41,397 nucleotides of DNA, taken from contig NZ_ATDK01000218.1 in NCBI RefSeq assembly GCF_000444135.1, forward strand, positions 1 to 41,397, in the 5' to 3' direction. The notes below the pieces were generated by a model. The model saw only the letters and a list, made by a program, of their open reading frames with translations, made no database searches and had not been told where the DNA came from. Below, one piece after another: positions 8,335-20,868 of the stretch. Position numbers and translations under genes: made by a program. The DNA is from Pseudomonas avellanae BPIC 631 (GTDB lineage Bacteria > Pseudomonadota > Gammaproteobacteria > Pseudomonadales > Pseudomonadaceae). Position 1 is the first letter of the stretch. Each line of letters opens with the position of its first letter.

Positions 8335-9366
8335 ATGCGCTCAGCCATTCCTGACCATCTGCGCACCCCGCGCACGCTGAACAGCAATGTACCTAAAGGC
8401 TATCAACCACCTTTTCCTGCGTGGTCGGCGCGTTTCGATCCCTTGGCAGGGCAGGTGGTGATGGCTTACTTCGGCATCCAGGCATTGCATCCAGTAGGTC
8501 TGCTGGACCTTGCACCTATCACCAAGTATTTCGTCGCGGGCTCAGGTCCTCAGTATTGGGACAGCGCGCGCTGCGTGGATGCCAATGGCCTGCATACCTG
8601 CCTTGCCATTGCTTACTGGCGAGACGTGGATGCGTTTTATCAGTGGCGCAGCGACTCGGGTTTCAACCAATGGTGGCAAGACCCGGCTCGTGAAACAGGA
8701 CCAATTGGCTGGTTTCTCGAAGTTGTCTGCCCCACCGCCGAGCGTTTCGAAACATTGTTTTCTGCCCCGGGAACGCCCGAAGGCGTTGCTCATTTAGCCA
8801 CCCATATGAGCGAGCCGATTCTGGAACACGCCTACTGGGGAAGTTCTCGCGACCGCATTCCTCTGGCCCAGACCGACGCATTGATCGGCAGCAGCCCCAC
8901 GAGTGGAGCATCTGAGCGCCCAGGCCGTGTACGCGTTTCAGGCCGCGACAATCTTTGCCTCATTCGCTCCGGCCAGGACTGGAGCAGTACCACCGGACAG
9001 GAACGCGACCTGTACTTGAACGACATACAACCCGTCCTGCAAAACGGGATGACGTTTCTGCGTGATGAGGGAGCCACCGTCGGCTGCCTGAACTGTCGGT
9101 TCATGCAGGCCCTGGATAGTGAGACTGGCGAGCCTGTGGAGAAGAGTTTCGGCCTGGCCTGGTTTGATGACCTGGCCAACCTGGAGCGCTGGGCGAAGAC
9201 TCATCCCACCCATGTAGCGATCTTCGGCGGCTTTATGCAGTACGTGCAGACGCTCAACTTCCAGGTCCAGTTGCGTCTCTACCACGAGATCGCGGTCATC
9301 CCCAGTGAGGCTCAGTACTTCGAATACCTCAACTGCCATCCGGGCAGCGGGCTGCTCAGTCGCTGA
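8335..9366 (+). CDS. oxd: Haem-containing aldoxime dehydratase
   Basis: This 343-residue protein matches the aldoxime (phenylacetaldoxime) dehydratase family, which removes water from an aldoxime to give a nitrile using a b-type haem. Visible blocks include YWGSSRDRIP (168-176), HPTHVAIFGGFMQY (290-303) and LRLYHEIAV (313-321). The histidines in the last two blocks are candidates for the proximal haem ligand and the catalytic distal His. The start at 8335 has GGAGG 6 nt upstream inside the nitrilase 3' end, so the two genes are tightly coupled. Its product is the substrate of the adjacent nitrilase, giving aldoxime to nitrile to acid, for example indole-3-acetaldoxime to auxin. The true substrate is not shown by sequence. 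Confidence 0.93.
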   Translation: MRSAIPDHLRTPRTLNSNVPKGYQPPFPAWSARFDPLAGQVVMAYFGIQALHPVGLLDLAPITKYFVAGSGPQYWDSARCVDANGLHTCLAIAYWRDVDAFYQWRSDSGFNQWWQDPARETGPIGWFLEVVCPTAERFETLFSAPGTPEGVAHLATHMSEPILEHAYWGSSRDRIPLAQTDALIGSSPTSGASERPGRVRVSGRDNLCLIRSGQDWSSTTGQERDLYLNDIQPVLQNGMTFLRDEGATVGCLNCRFMQALDSETGEPVEKSFGLAWFDDLANLERWAKTHPTHVAIFGGFMQYVQTLNFQVQLRLYHEIAVIPSEAQYFEYLNCHPGSGLLSR

Positions 9367-9394
9367 CACGCATTTATCTATGAGGAAACAGATC

Positions 9395-10282
9395 ATGCAA
9401 CGATTCACGTTGGTTGCCCGTTCAGCGCTGGCCGGCTTTACCCTGTTGAGTGGTTCGGCAGTCACTCATGCATTGGAGATCACGGCAGGGGATTATGAGC
9501 CGTTGCCTGCAGGCATGAGCGCTCTGCTTGTCTACGCACAACATGCTGAAAGCTCTGACTTCTACAGCAATGGTCACAAGGTGTCGGACGACTTTCGGCT
9601 CAAGACCGATGTCGGTCTGCTGCGCTATATCCACTCGTTTGCGCTGACTGACAACGCTGTAATAGAGCCGCAATTCATTCTGCCCTATGGGCATCTCAAG
9701 GCCGGCGGCGAGGCGAACTCGCTCGGCCAGACCACAGGCACCGGCGACCTGATTCTTGGCGCACCGGTGAAGTGGACCTTGAGCACGGCCCACAAGGATG
9801 TCTTTTCTCTGGCACCCTACCTATACGTGCCCACCGGCAGCTACGACAACGATGACGCGTTAAACCTCGGAGAAAACCGCTGGCGTCTTCTGCTGCAAGC
9901 GGCTTACATCCACCACTTCAAAGAAAAATGGGCGCTCGACACCGCTGCCGATGTGTCATGGTTCAGCCATAACACCGACTACGGCCCTGGCAGTGCCACG
10001 CTCGAACAAAAAACACGCTACGAATATCAGGCTTATCTGCGCTACAACCTTTCGCCACAAACCCATTTTGCGTTGGGTGGCGGCTACATCAATGGCGGAG
10101 AAAACCGGGTGGGCGGCATCAATCAGGACGACAGACTTGGCACCACGTATATACGCATGAGCGCCACTCACATGCTGACGCCATCGGTTCAGGTACAGGC
10201 AGTGATCGGTAGAGATGTGGAAGTGGAGCAGGGCTTTATGGAGAAGTCCCGGTTGAATCTGCGCTTGGCGAAGCTGTTTTAG
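9395..10282 (+). CDS. Putative outer-membrane beta-barrel, phenol MetA-like family
   Basis: This 295-residue protein has a signal peptide ending near SAVTHA (residue 26). The mature part is rich in alternating hydrophobic/aromatic beta-strand segments and glycine turns and ends in LRLAKLF, with a terminal Phe typical of outer-membrane barrels. It resembles the Phenol_MetA_deg (MetA-pathway) group found beside aromatic-catabolism genes. ATG 9395 is chosen because GAGGAA lies 7 nt upstream; ATG 9380 is a weaker alternative. It follows the aldoxime dehydratase by 28 bp and is probably in the same operon, suggesting uptake of the aldoxime/nitrile substrate or export of product. Its function is not established. 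Confidence 0.75.
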   Translation: MQRFTLVARSALAGFTLLSGSAVTHALEITAGDYEPLPAGMSALLVYAQHAESSDFYSNGHKVSDDFRLKTDVGLLRYIHSFALTDNAVIEPQFILPYGHLKAGGEANSLGQTTGTGDLILGAPVKWTLSTAHKDVFSLAPYLYVPTGSYDNDDALNLGENRWRLLLQAAYIHHFKEKWALDTAADVSWFSHNTDYGPGSATLEQKTRYEYQAYLRYNLSPQTHFALGGGYINGGENRVGGINQDDRLGTTYIRMSATHMLTPSVQVQAVIGRDVEVEQGFMEKSRLNLRLAKLF

Positions 10283-10350
10283 GGCTGGAATGCGATCATG
10301 TAGGTGGTGTATCGGCCCCTTAGTAGACGCTGGTGAATCATCATTTACTC

Positions 10351-10377
10351 AGCGAGCCAGCTCCTGGAGGGTTCGCT
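10351..10377 (+). other. Hairpin downstream of the nitrilase operon
   Basis: AGCGAGCC and GGTTCGCT form an 8-bp stem with one G-U pair around an 11-nt loop. There is no T tract, so this may be an attenuated terminator, a processing signal or chance. It lies about 70 bp past the last gene of the operon. Confidence 0.35.
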
Positions 10378-10416
10378 GGCCGAGTGAAAAACGCCTGCTT
10401 GCTTCTCACGATAATG

Positions 10417-10432
10417 TGTTCCACGTGGAACA
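10417..10432. promoter_or_regulatory. parS site (ParB-binding centromere)
   Basis: TGTTCCACGTGGAACA is a perfect 16-bp palindrome identical to the Pseudomonas parS consensus bound by chromosomal ParB. It is intergenic, at the left edge of the accessory block. The other two sites in this window are inside recF. Confidence 0.92.
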
Positions 10433-10542
10433 TTGTGCTGATAAAGTCATAATATTATCCCTACAGGGCTTGGCGAGAATCCCGCCTGATAGGACTGCTA
10501 CGCCACACATGAACGTCGTTCCGGTCCAGGAAAGTCCACACT

Positions 10543-10716
10543 ATGGCTAAAGACATTACGCAGAAGGTCAGAAAACTGATTAGTAGCGCGAAGGAGAAAG
10601 GGCATTTTGTCGTAGAGGCGACCGCAGCTCGTTTGCTCGACGATCCCACATCGCTTGATTATCAGATCAACCTTTTAGGGGCATTACACGAAGTTCAAGC
10701 CTTGGGAACGTCCTGA
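10543..10716 (+). CDS. Small hypothetical protein (57 aa)
   Basis: The open frame MAKDITQKVRKLISSAKEKG... encodes 57 residues, is charged and is predicted to be mostly helical. AGGAA lies 9 nt before the ATG. It ends 14 nt before the next small gene on the same strand, so the two look like a pair. I do not recognise the family. It sits in a block whose base use looks lower in GC than the surrounding housekeeping genes. It could be a small regulator or the first member of a two-gene module, but nothing in the sequence decides this. Confidence 0.55.
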   Translation: MAKDITQKVRKLISSAKEKGHFVVEATAARLLDDPTSLDYQINLLGALHEVQALGTS

Positions 10717-10730
10717 AGCCTTATTGGCAA

Positions 10731-11222
10731 ATGCTGCGAAAGGATGAAGAGAGATGGGCCAATCAATGTGTGTCACGCTTGCTTACTCACGATCATGATG
10801 GCTGGGCGTTGGCTGCTCTACTGGGCCTGCCCCATGACGTAGCTATCAGCACGGCCCAAAAGGCCGGGTTACAAGTCATCACCATGAGGCAATCGAGTCG
10901 ATGGGACAAATCGCCGCTGTATATCGCCAGCATGACCCTCCCAGCAAAGTCGGGTAGCGAGGGCGTACTGGCTCCGTTGTTGGAACTCGGGTGGGACTCC
11001 AAAACAGGCGAGCTGGAGGATTGTGTACGGGCTCGCGCAGTTCTGCTTGCAGAGCGGGCTACATATGAAGGTTCTCTGATCGGGGAAGGGAGCCTGTCCT
11101 ATTTCTGTCGCGCATCGCTACCCTATGGCAAGTGGCGCTCACTCTCTGTTCCGTTCGAGATCAGCAGCGATGACGTTTTGCCTAACCATAGATTTGTTAT
11201 CGCTGGCGCGATGTCGAATTGA
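10731..11222 (+). CDS. Hypothetical protein (163 aa)
   Basis: The protein is soluble, with no signal peptide or membrane segment. It has a mixed alpha/beta pattern and a Trp-rich N-terminal half (RWANQCVSRLLTHDHDGWALAALLG). The frame stays open a short way upstream of the ATG at 10731 (KPYWQ...), but no better start is visible; translation may be coupled to the 57-aa gene that ends 14 nt earlier. I recognise no domain. It is convergent with the primase-helicase gene, with 182 bp between their stops. An association with that gene is only positional. Confidence 0.6.
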   Translation: MLRKDEERWANQCVSRLLTHDHDGWALAALLGLPHDVAISTAQKAGLQVITMRQSSRWDKSPLYIASMTLPAKSGSEGVLAPLLELGWDSKTGELEDCVRARAVLLAERATYEGSLIGEGSLSYFCRASLPYGKWRSLSVPFEISSDDVLPNHRFVIAGAMSN

Positions 11223-11256
11223 TCAAGGTCTTACCCAGAGCGACTCGCATTTAATA

Positions 11257-11269
11257 CGTAGAAACTACG
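11257..11269. other. Small hairpin in the gap between the convergent accessory genes
   Basis: CGTAG-AAA-CTACG forms a perfect 5-bp stem in the 182-bp gap (11223-11404) between the 163-aa gene and the primase-helicase gene. No T tract follows on either side, so terminator function is doubtful. Nothing else recognisable is seen in this gap. Confidence 0.25.
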
Positions 11270-11404
11270 GTGTGCGCTTGGCTTGAACGATCAGATCAGT
11301 AGATGTTCAGCCACGATTTTTTCAAAGGCATATTAAGTATCAGGGCTACGCCGAGTAAAAACAGAGGGGAGGGTGAATTTCATGCTCCACTCTCGCTTAA
11401 ATAG

Positions 11405-13777
11405 TTAGCCTTGATGGAGCAGATCCTGAGTGGCAGAAATATCAACAATGCGGTAACCCATGGCTTTGTATCCGGCTTGACGCTTGTTCCACATTCTCGA
11501 AAGAACTATGTGCCCCGTATCAACGAAGTCGATTACCTGTACATCTGCTTTCTCTGCATGGGCTCGGTGCAGGCGTCCGGTGTATTGTTGAAGGATACCT
11601 TTCCAAGAAACCGGCATTGCTAGCACCAACGTGTCCAAGGGGGGATGATCGAAGCCTTCACCTACAAGTTTTCCCGTCGCCAGAAGTACTCGTGGAGCAT
11701 CGGCAGGCAGGGACTCAAGCGCTTTTACGCAGGCAATACGTTGCTTCTTGGGGATACTCCCATGAAGTATGAAAAGATCAGCCACTCGCTGCTCCAATGC
11801 CGCCTCAAGTAATCTGACGTGCTCTGTGCGCTCGGTCAATACCAGCACTTTCCTGCCTTGGCGGTAAGCTGATTCAATCTGCTGCACAATTTTTTCTGTC
11901 CTCTGCGCATCGCTTGCCAAGTGTTTGAATATGTCTTGAATACCAGAACCGTCAGAGAGCACGACTGGATTCGACAATGTCTGAGGAAGAACGCAAAGGT
12001 CATGAGGTGCACTGAGAGGCCGGGCAGCAGTGTGTCGGATTGGCCCACACTGCATGAATATGATGGGGTGTTGCACGTCGCGACGGATCGGGGTTGCCGT
12101 AAGCCCCATCACATATTTTGCCGCGCTGCTTCTCAATAATGCCTCGAATGACACAGCAGAAAGGTGATGACACTCGTCAACGATGACCTGCCCATAGCCT
12201 TTGACCACGTCGCTTATCTCACCTTTTCGCGACAAGGACTGCACAACGGCGATATCTATGATGCCTGTGAGCTTTGCTTTTCCACCGCCGATAGTGCCTA
12301 CAGATAATTTGTCGAGCCCCAAGAAAGCTTGTAAGCGCTCCTGCCATTGCCTTAGAAGCTCGGTCCTGTGGACAAGTATCAGCGTACTTACGCCCCGCTG
12401 GGCAATCATGGCCGCCGCGCTCACCGTTTTTCCGAACGCTGTTGGAGCGCAAAGTACGCCCGTGTCATGACTCAACATGGCGTTTACTGCCATGTCTTGA
12501 TCAGGCCTCAATGTGCCTCGGAAACTAACATCGATAGAAATACCCGAGAAACGCTCGTCTTGAATAGTAGGAGTGATGCCGTTCGCTTTCAAGAGTGCAA
12601 ATACTGCATCAAGGCATCCTCTTGGCAAACCAATATGCCCCGGGAAATTTTGAGCGCATCCAATGATTCTTGGCTTATTCCATACCGACATTCGCATGGC
12701 CTGAGCTTTATAAAACTCGGGGTTTTGAAACGCTGCTATCCGCACAATCTGGTTGGACAACGGTTGAGGCAACTGCGATTTTTCAAAGTAAATCAGGTTA
12801 GCTATCGTGACCTTGAGAGTGGATGGCAGCGGGCACGACAACGTTGAAGGTGCCGACGTTTTTTTCCATGGCTCAGCTTCCTGTTCCTCTTCAACGACGC
12901 AGACACACAGAGGGTTCTGCTTACCTGTCGCTTGCGTGATGAGTGGATGAATATCTTCCGGGCTTATTCTCTGGATGGTCGACAGATAGGTCCATTGATC
13001 CGGGTAGGGTGTCAGGGAGTCATCCACAAAGACGCTATTGTTTCCCGCTCTGGCCCGCTTTTGCAGAGGCAGGGCAATTAGATTCCCGAAGCCACCTTTT
13101 GGCAGGTAGTCCTGATTGGGAAATAGCCGGTCGTAGGAGCTGAGTTTTAGCTGACGAGTGCGTTCGCAGGCGTGGCTGATGATTGCAGTACCTAAACTGC
13201 GTGCGTCGATAGCAGCTACATTGCGCTCAAAGAATATCCATGCGTGAGCTCCGTTACCTGAACGAGAGACCTCAAGTGATACAGGGATGCCGAGCTCACG
13301 GCACGATTGAACGAAAGCCAATGCGTCATCGCGCCATTCGGCTTCATCGAAGTCAGCAGCCAGGAAGTAGCATGAGTCATCCGGGAGAAGGGGGTAGATA
13401 CCTGCCACCAGCGCACCCGCCAAGTGGCGATAGATCACCTCATCCGTGAGCGGAAGCAATTGGCGTTTGCTGCAATCGCCACATTTGATTCTGGGCTTCT
13501 CGCAGATGCCAGGTCGCCACTCATTTGCACAGGCAGGCGCATACCCAGATTTGCCCGTCTTGCTTTCCCACCTGACTGGGTAGACATCTGCCCGTCCTCG
13601 AAACAAGCTTCGGAACAGAGCGATCTTGCTATCAGTACCGAGCAATTGCGAAGATTCAGCGACAGGTATAAGAGCAGGCTCTGCCGGTATGCGCCATTCA
13701 ATATTATGAGCTTCAAGCAAAGCTATCAGCCTGGCATTCTCAGCTAACAGCATTTCAAACTTATTGGAGTCTGTCAC
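11405..13777 (-). CDS. Primase-helicase fusion: archaeo-eukaryotic-type primase plus SF2 helicase (TOTE-like)
   Basis: This is a large two-enzyme protein. Residue numbers here count from the GTG at 13858; the better-supported GTG at 13777 (790 residues, GAGG 8 nt upstream) is residue 28. A short N-terminal coiled-coil-like segment (LLAENARLIALLEA) leads into a Cys cluster (Cys110, 119, 126, 129), then primase-type motifs: DFD (169-171) and SGNGAH (200-205). The C-terminal half is an SF2 helicase: Walker A APTAFGKT (471-478), DECH (561-564), TATP (587-590) and QQYTGRLHR (757-765). This order fits the primase-helicase of TOTE conflict systems, thought to act in defence or element conflict. It begins shortly after the gyrB terminator. 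No partner nuclease is visible. Lower apparent GC suggests acquisition. Confidence 0.82.
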   Translation of the reverse strand: MTDSNKFEMLLAENARLIALLEAHNIEWRIPAEPALIPVAESSQLLGTDSKIALFRSLFRGRADVYPVRWESKTGKSGYAPACANEWRPGICEKPRIKCGDCSKRQLLPLTDEVIYRHLAGALVAGIYPLLPDDSCYFLAADFDEAEWRDDALAFVQSCRELGIPVSLEVSRSGNGAHAWIFFERNVAAIDARSLGTAIISHACERTRQLKLSSYDRLFPNQDYLPKGGFGNLIALPLQKRARAGNNSVFVDDSLTPYPDQWTYLSTIQRISPEDIHPLITQATGKQNPLCVCVVEEEQEAEPWKKTSAPSTLSCPLPSTLKVTIANLIYFEKSQLPQPLSNQIVRIAAFQNPEFYKAQAMRMSVWNKPRIIGCAQNFPGHIGLPRGCLDAVFALLKANGITPTIQDERFSGISIDVSFRGTLRPDQDMAVNAMLSHDTGVLCAPTAFGKTVSAAAMIAQRGVSTLILVHRTELLRQWQERLQAFLGLDKLSVGTIGGGKAKLTGIIDIAVVQSLSRKGEISDVVKGYGQVIVDECHHLSAVSFEALLRSSAAKYVMGLTATPIRRDVQHPIIFMQCGPIRHTAARPLSAPHDLCVLPQTLSNPVVLSDGSGIQDIFKHLASDAQRTEKIVQQIESAYRQGRKVLVLTERTEHVRLLEAALEQRVADLFILHGSIPKKQRIACVKALESLPADAPRVLLATGKLVGEGFDHPPLDTLVLAMPVSWKGILQQYTGRLHRAHAEKADVQVIDFVDTGHIVLSRMWNKRQAGYKAMGYRIVDISATQDLLHQG

Positions 13778-13860
13778 CGCATCGGCCTCTACCCGGTATT
13801 CAAAGTATTCATCCAAGCGCCTTAGTCCATCAGAACGCTTGTGTGTTTCAAGCACCACAC

Positions 13861-13888
13861 AAACAAAAACCCCGACTTTCGCCGGGGT
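13861..13888 (-). terminator. gyrB rho-independent terminator
   Basis: Read on the minus strand, ACCCCG and CGGGGT form a 6-bp stem with an 8-nt loop, followed by TTTTTGTTTG. It lies 22 bp after the gyrB stop codon and closes the dnaA-dnaN-recF-gyrB block. Confidence 0.85.
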
Positions 13889-13909
13889 AGATGTTTGATC
13901 AAGCGTTCA

Positions 13910-17435
<3,526 letters not shown>

Positions 17436-17457
17436 CTAGGTTGCGCTGGACATTAAG

Positions 17458-18561
17458 TTACAGACGCATCGGCATGACAACGTAGGCGGAATCGTCGTTA
17501 TCCGACTCTTGCACCAGAGCGCTGCTGTTGGAGTCAGACAGAATCAGGCGAACCTGTTCGGTGGTCATGACGCTCAGCACGTCGAGCAAGTAGCTGACGT
17601 TGAAACCGATCTCCAGCGACTCACCGTTGTACTCGACGCCGATTTCTTCTTCTGCTTCTTCCTGCTCAGGGTTGTTGGCCTGAATTTTCAGTTGGCCGTT
17701 GGCCAGTTGCAGACGGATGCCGCGGTACTTCTCGTTGGACAGAATCGCGGTGCGGCTGAACGCTTCACGCAGCGCCTGACGATCGCCCAGTACCAGCTTG
17801 TCGCCACCCTTGGGCAACACGCGCTCGTAATCCGGGAACTTGCCATCGACCAGTTTCGAGGTGAAGGTAAATTCGCCCGTGGTGGCGCGGATGTGATGTT
17901 GACCCAGCACGATGCTGACCATGCCGTCCTGCTCGGTCAGCAAACGCGCCATCTCCAGAATACCTTTACGAGGCACGATGACCTGATGACGGTCGGCGTG
18001 TTCGATATCGGCCGACATCGAGCACATTGCCAGACGGTGGCCATCGGTAGCCACTGCGCGCAGGATTCCGGCACTGACTTCAAGCAGCATGCCGTTCAGG
18101 TAGTAGCGAACGTCCTGCTGCGCCATCGCAAAGCTGGTGCGCTCGATCAGGCGACGCAGTTTGCTTTGCACCAGATTGAACGTCAGCGAGCCAGGGCCTT
18201 CTTCCACCGTCGGGAAATCGTTGGCAGGCAGCGTGGACAACGTGAAGCGGCTGCGACCTGCCTTCACGATCAGTTTCGAGTCATCAAGCTTGATGTCGAT
18301 CAACGCATCATTGGACAGGCTTTTGCAGATGTCCATGAGCTTGCGCGCAGGAACGGTGATTTCCCCGGGTTCGGCAGGCTCTTCCAGCTGAACACGGCCA
18401 ACCAGCTCGACTTCCAGGTCAGTACCGGTCAGCGACAGCTGCTGGCCCTGCACGACCAGAAGCACATTGGAAAGAACCGGCAAGGTCTGGCGGCGTTCTA
18501 CCACGCCGGCGACCAATTGCAGGGGTTTCAACAGGGCTTCGCGTTGAATGGTGAAATGCAT
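17458..18561 (-). CDS. dnaN: DNA polymerase III beta subunit (sliding clamp)
   Basis: The 367-residue clamp forms a dimeric ring that tethers polymerase III to DNA. It starts MHFTIQREALLKPLQ and ends in VMPMRL, the conserved C-terminal segment next to the partner-binding pocket. Length matches the family. It lies 38 bp after dnaA and 22 bp before recF on the same strand. Confidence 0.98.
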   Translation of the reverse strand: MHFTIQREALLKPLQLVAGVVERRQTLPVLSNVLLVVQGQQLSLTGTDLEVELVGRVQLEEPAEPGEITVPARKLMDICKSLSNDALIDIKLDDSKLIVKAGRSRFTLSTLPANDFPTVEEGPGSLTFNLVQSKLRRLIERTSFAMAQQDVRYYLNGMLLEVSAGILRAVATDGHRLAMCSMSADIEHADRHQVIVPRKGILEMARLLTEQDGMVSIVLGQHHIRATTGEFTFTSKLVDGKFPDYERVLPKGGDKLVLGDRQALREAFSRTAILSNEKYRGIRLQLANGQLKIQANNPEQEEAEEEIGVEYNGESLEIGFNVSYLLDVLSVMTTEQVRLILSDSNSSALVQESDNDDSAYVVMPMRL

Positions 18562-18599
18562 GGTCTAGTCCCTTGCCTTGATAAGCTGCACTGGCGTCA

Positions 18600-20135
18600 T
18601 CACGTAGTCAGAGTGCGCAGCAGGTTCTTGTAGTCCTCACGGATATCCGCGTCGGATTCCTTGAGTTCGTTGATCTTCCGGCAGGCGTGCAGAACAGTCG
18701 TATGGTCCCGACCACCAAACACATCGCCGATTTCCGGCAGGCTGTGGTTGGTGAGTTCCTTGGAAAGTGCCATGGCCACTTGACGCGGTCGGGCTACGGA
18801 ACGGGAACGACGCTTGGACAGCAGGTCGGATATCTTGATCTTGTAGTACTCGGCCACGGTTCGCTGAATGTTATCCACACTCACCAGCTTGTCTTGCAAC
18901 GCCAGCAAATCTTTCAGCGATTCGCGAATCAGCTCGATGGTGATATCGCGACCCATGAAGTGCGAGTGGGCAATGACACGCTTGAGCGCGCCCTCGAGTT
19001 CACGGACGTTGGAGCGAATACGCTGGGCGATGAAAAACGCCGCATCGTGGGGCAGATCGACCTTGGCCTGATCTGCTTTCTTCATGAGGATAGCTACGCG
19101 TGTCTCAAGCTCAGGTGGCTCGACCGCGACGGTCAGCCCCCAGCCGAAGCGGGACTTGAGCCGCTCTTCCAGGCCTTCGATTTCCTTTGGATAGCGGTCG
19201 CTGGTCAGAATGACCTGCTGTCCACCTTCCAGCAGCGCGTTGAACGTGTGGAAAAACTCTTCCTGCGAACGTTCCTTGCGAGCAAAAAACTGAATGTCAT
19301 CGATCAGCAGCGCATCAACCGAGCGGTAGAACCGCTTGAACTCGTTGATTGCATTGAGCTGCAAGGCCTTGACCATGTCCGCGACGAAGCGCTCCGAATG
19401 CAGGTAGACAACCTTGGCGTTCGGGTTCTTCTTCAGCAGATGATTACCCACAGCGTGCATCAAGTGAGTTTTACCAAGGCCCACGCCGCCATAAAGGAAC
19501 AGCGGGTTGTAGCCGTGCTTGGGGTTGTCGGCAACCTGCCAGGCGGCAGCGCGTGCCAACTGGTTGGATTTACCCTCGACGAAATTCTCGAAGGTGAATG
19601 TGCGGTTCAGGTAACTGGTGTGCTTGAGCGCACCTTCGACCTGCACCGTACGTTGCTCGGCACGTGCAGGCGCCTGCTGCGAGCTTGCACCTGCCATCGG
19701 ATCGAAGCTGTCGCGTGACGGCTCGTCGTGAGTGGCAACGTTATGCACAGGCACTGGCGCTGCAACCATCGGTGCAGGAACGGCCATGGCGGGTGCAGAC
19801 ACTGAAACGCTGCTGACCGAATTGGCAGACAACGCCTGGGACGCTGCAGCAGCCAATGGCGCATTCGGTGCGGCACGCGGCGCGGAGCTGCGCTTGCTTC
19901 CTATTAATAAGGAAAGAGCGGGCGCCATGCCTTGACCCCGTTCGCCGAGAAGCTCAAGCAAACGGCCGAGGTATTTTTCATTGACCCAATCGAGAACAAA
20001 GCGGTTGGGTGCGTACACACGCAACTCGTCGCCTTCGGCTTCGACCTGTAGCGGACGGATCCAAGTGTTGAATTGCTGGGCAGGCAGCTCGTCGCGCAAA
20101 AGCTCCACGCACTGCTGCCAAAGTTCCACTGACAC
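18600..20135 (-). CDS. dnaA: Chromosomal replication initiator DnaA
   Basis: This 511-residue AAA+ ATPase binds DnaA boxes and opens oriC. The start is GTG at 20135 ([18 protein letters not shown]) with AGGGGA 6 nt upstream; the longer frame to 20168 lacks support. Domain I is followed by an Ala/Pro/Ser/Val-rich linker (about residues 85-165). Walker A is GGVGLGKT (216-223), Walker B is LLIDDI (276-281), and the DNA-binding signature is [15 protein letters not shown] (474-488). A perfect DnaA box lies inside the gene (18871-18879) and four more lie upstream in oriC, which fits autoregulation. Confidence 0.98.
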   Translation of the reverse strand: MSVELWQQCVELLRDELPAQQFNTWIRPLQVEAEGDELRVYAPNRFVLDWVNEKYLGRLLELLGERGQGMAPALSLLIGSKRSSAPRAAPNAPLAAAASQALSANSVSSVSVSAPAMAVPAPMVAAPVPVHNVATHDEPSRDSFDPMAGASSQQAPARAEQRTVQVEGALKHTSYLNRTFTFENFVEGKSNQLARAAAWQVADNPKHGYNPLFLYGGVGLGKTHLMHAVGNHLLKKNPNAKVVYLHSERFVADMVKALQLNAINEFKRFYRSVDALLIDDIQFFARKERSQEEFFHTFNALLEGGQQVILTSDRYPKEIEGLEERLKSRFGWGLTVAVEPPELETRVAILMKKADQAKVDLPHDAAFFIAQRIRSNVRELEGALKRVIAHSHFMGRDITIELIRESLKDLLALQDKLVSVDNIQRTVAEYYKIKISDLLSKRRSRSVARPRQVAMALSKELTNHSLPEIGDVFGGRDHTTVLHACRKINELKESDADIREDYKNLLRTLTT

Positions 20136-20717
20136 GGATATCCCCTGAGTTGAAAACCGGTGAGGCAAAAACAGCCGCCATTGTAACGATCCGAGGACGA
20201 CTTATCCACATGTAGGTTGCTCACAGAGAGCTATAAATCAACGATTTATCGATTGGCGACACGACAAGCGGTCACATCACGAGCTCTGTGGATAACCTCA
20301 CTTCAGCCCATTGCATAACTCAGGGTTGAACCCTGTGCACAACTTGCCTGTGGATAAAACCGCATTCCATGCACAGTTTTTCCGAGGGTGCGGCACAGGC
20401 AGGGCACCGTTTCTCGACAACCTTTCTGATCTCTGTACACATTGAATATAGAGGGCTGTAGGAGGTTATCCACAGAAAACCGCTGCGTAAGAGTTATAAG
20501 CTTTATAAAAAAGCTTTAAATACTCTCTTTCTTTTTATTTCTATAACTGACGCAAGCCATCAGCTCGAAAGCGCGGATCAGGGATGAATGGCCTGTAAAA
20601 GACGTATATGAAGAAAAGCTGGTTGGAAATTGACCTAAGGGCGCGCTTTCTCTAGAATCCCCGGTCTCTTAAAACGGGGCCATTCCGGCCCGTAGTGGAC
20701 GAACCAGGTAACACGCC
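20136..20717. other. Chromosomal replication origin oriC (dnaA-rpmH intergenic region)
   Basis: This 582-bp gap has four perfect DnaA boxes: TTATCCACA at 20202-20210 and 20466-20474, and its reverse at 20287-20295 and 20349-20357. An AT-rich unwinding-type stretch follows at about 20488-20548. It contains an inverted repeat (AAGCTTT at 498-504 and AAAGCTT at 510-516 of the 20000s) and a pyrimidine tract with CTTTCTTTTTATTTCT at 20527-20542. The rpmH promoter is at the right edge and the dnaA leader at the left. The dnaA-rpmH location is the known site of Pseudomonas origins. Confidence 0.95.
20630..20658 (+). promoter_or_regulatory. rpmH promoter
   Basis: TTGACC (20630-20635) and TAGAAT (20653-20658) are separated by 17 bp, a strong sigma-70-type match. 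The start of rpmH is 60 bp downstream, and a GC-rich hairpin (20674-20693, one bulged G) lies in the leader. Confidence 0.8.
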
Positions 20718-20852
20718 ATGAAACGTACTTTCCAACCCAGCACTATCAAGCGCGCCCGCACCCACGGTTTCCGTGCACGCATGGCCACCAAAAACGGCCG
20801 CGCCGTCCTTTCGCGTCGTCGTGCCAAAGGCCGTAAGCGTCTGGCAGTTTGA
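20718..20852 (+). CDS. rpmH: 50S ribosomal protein L34
   Basis: This is a 44-residue, very basic ribosomal protein. It begins [20 protein letters not shown] and ends [12 protein letters not shown], the invariant bacterial L34 pattern and length. It opens the rpmH-rnpA-yidD-yidC operon leading away from oriC. Confidence 0.97.
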
Positions 20853-20868
20853 TAAATCGGCACAGGAG

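Noticed and set aside
11383..11409. Eight-codon frame with a GGGGAGG-like leader after the 163-aa gene
   Set aside because: Too short to support as a gene, and it runs into the 3' end of the convergent primase-helicase gene.
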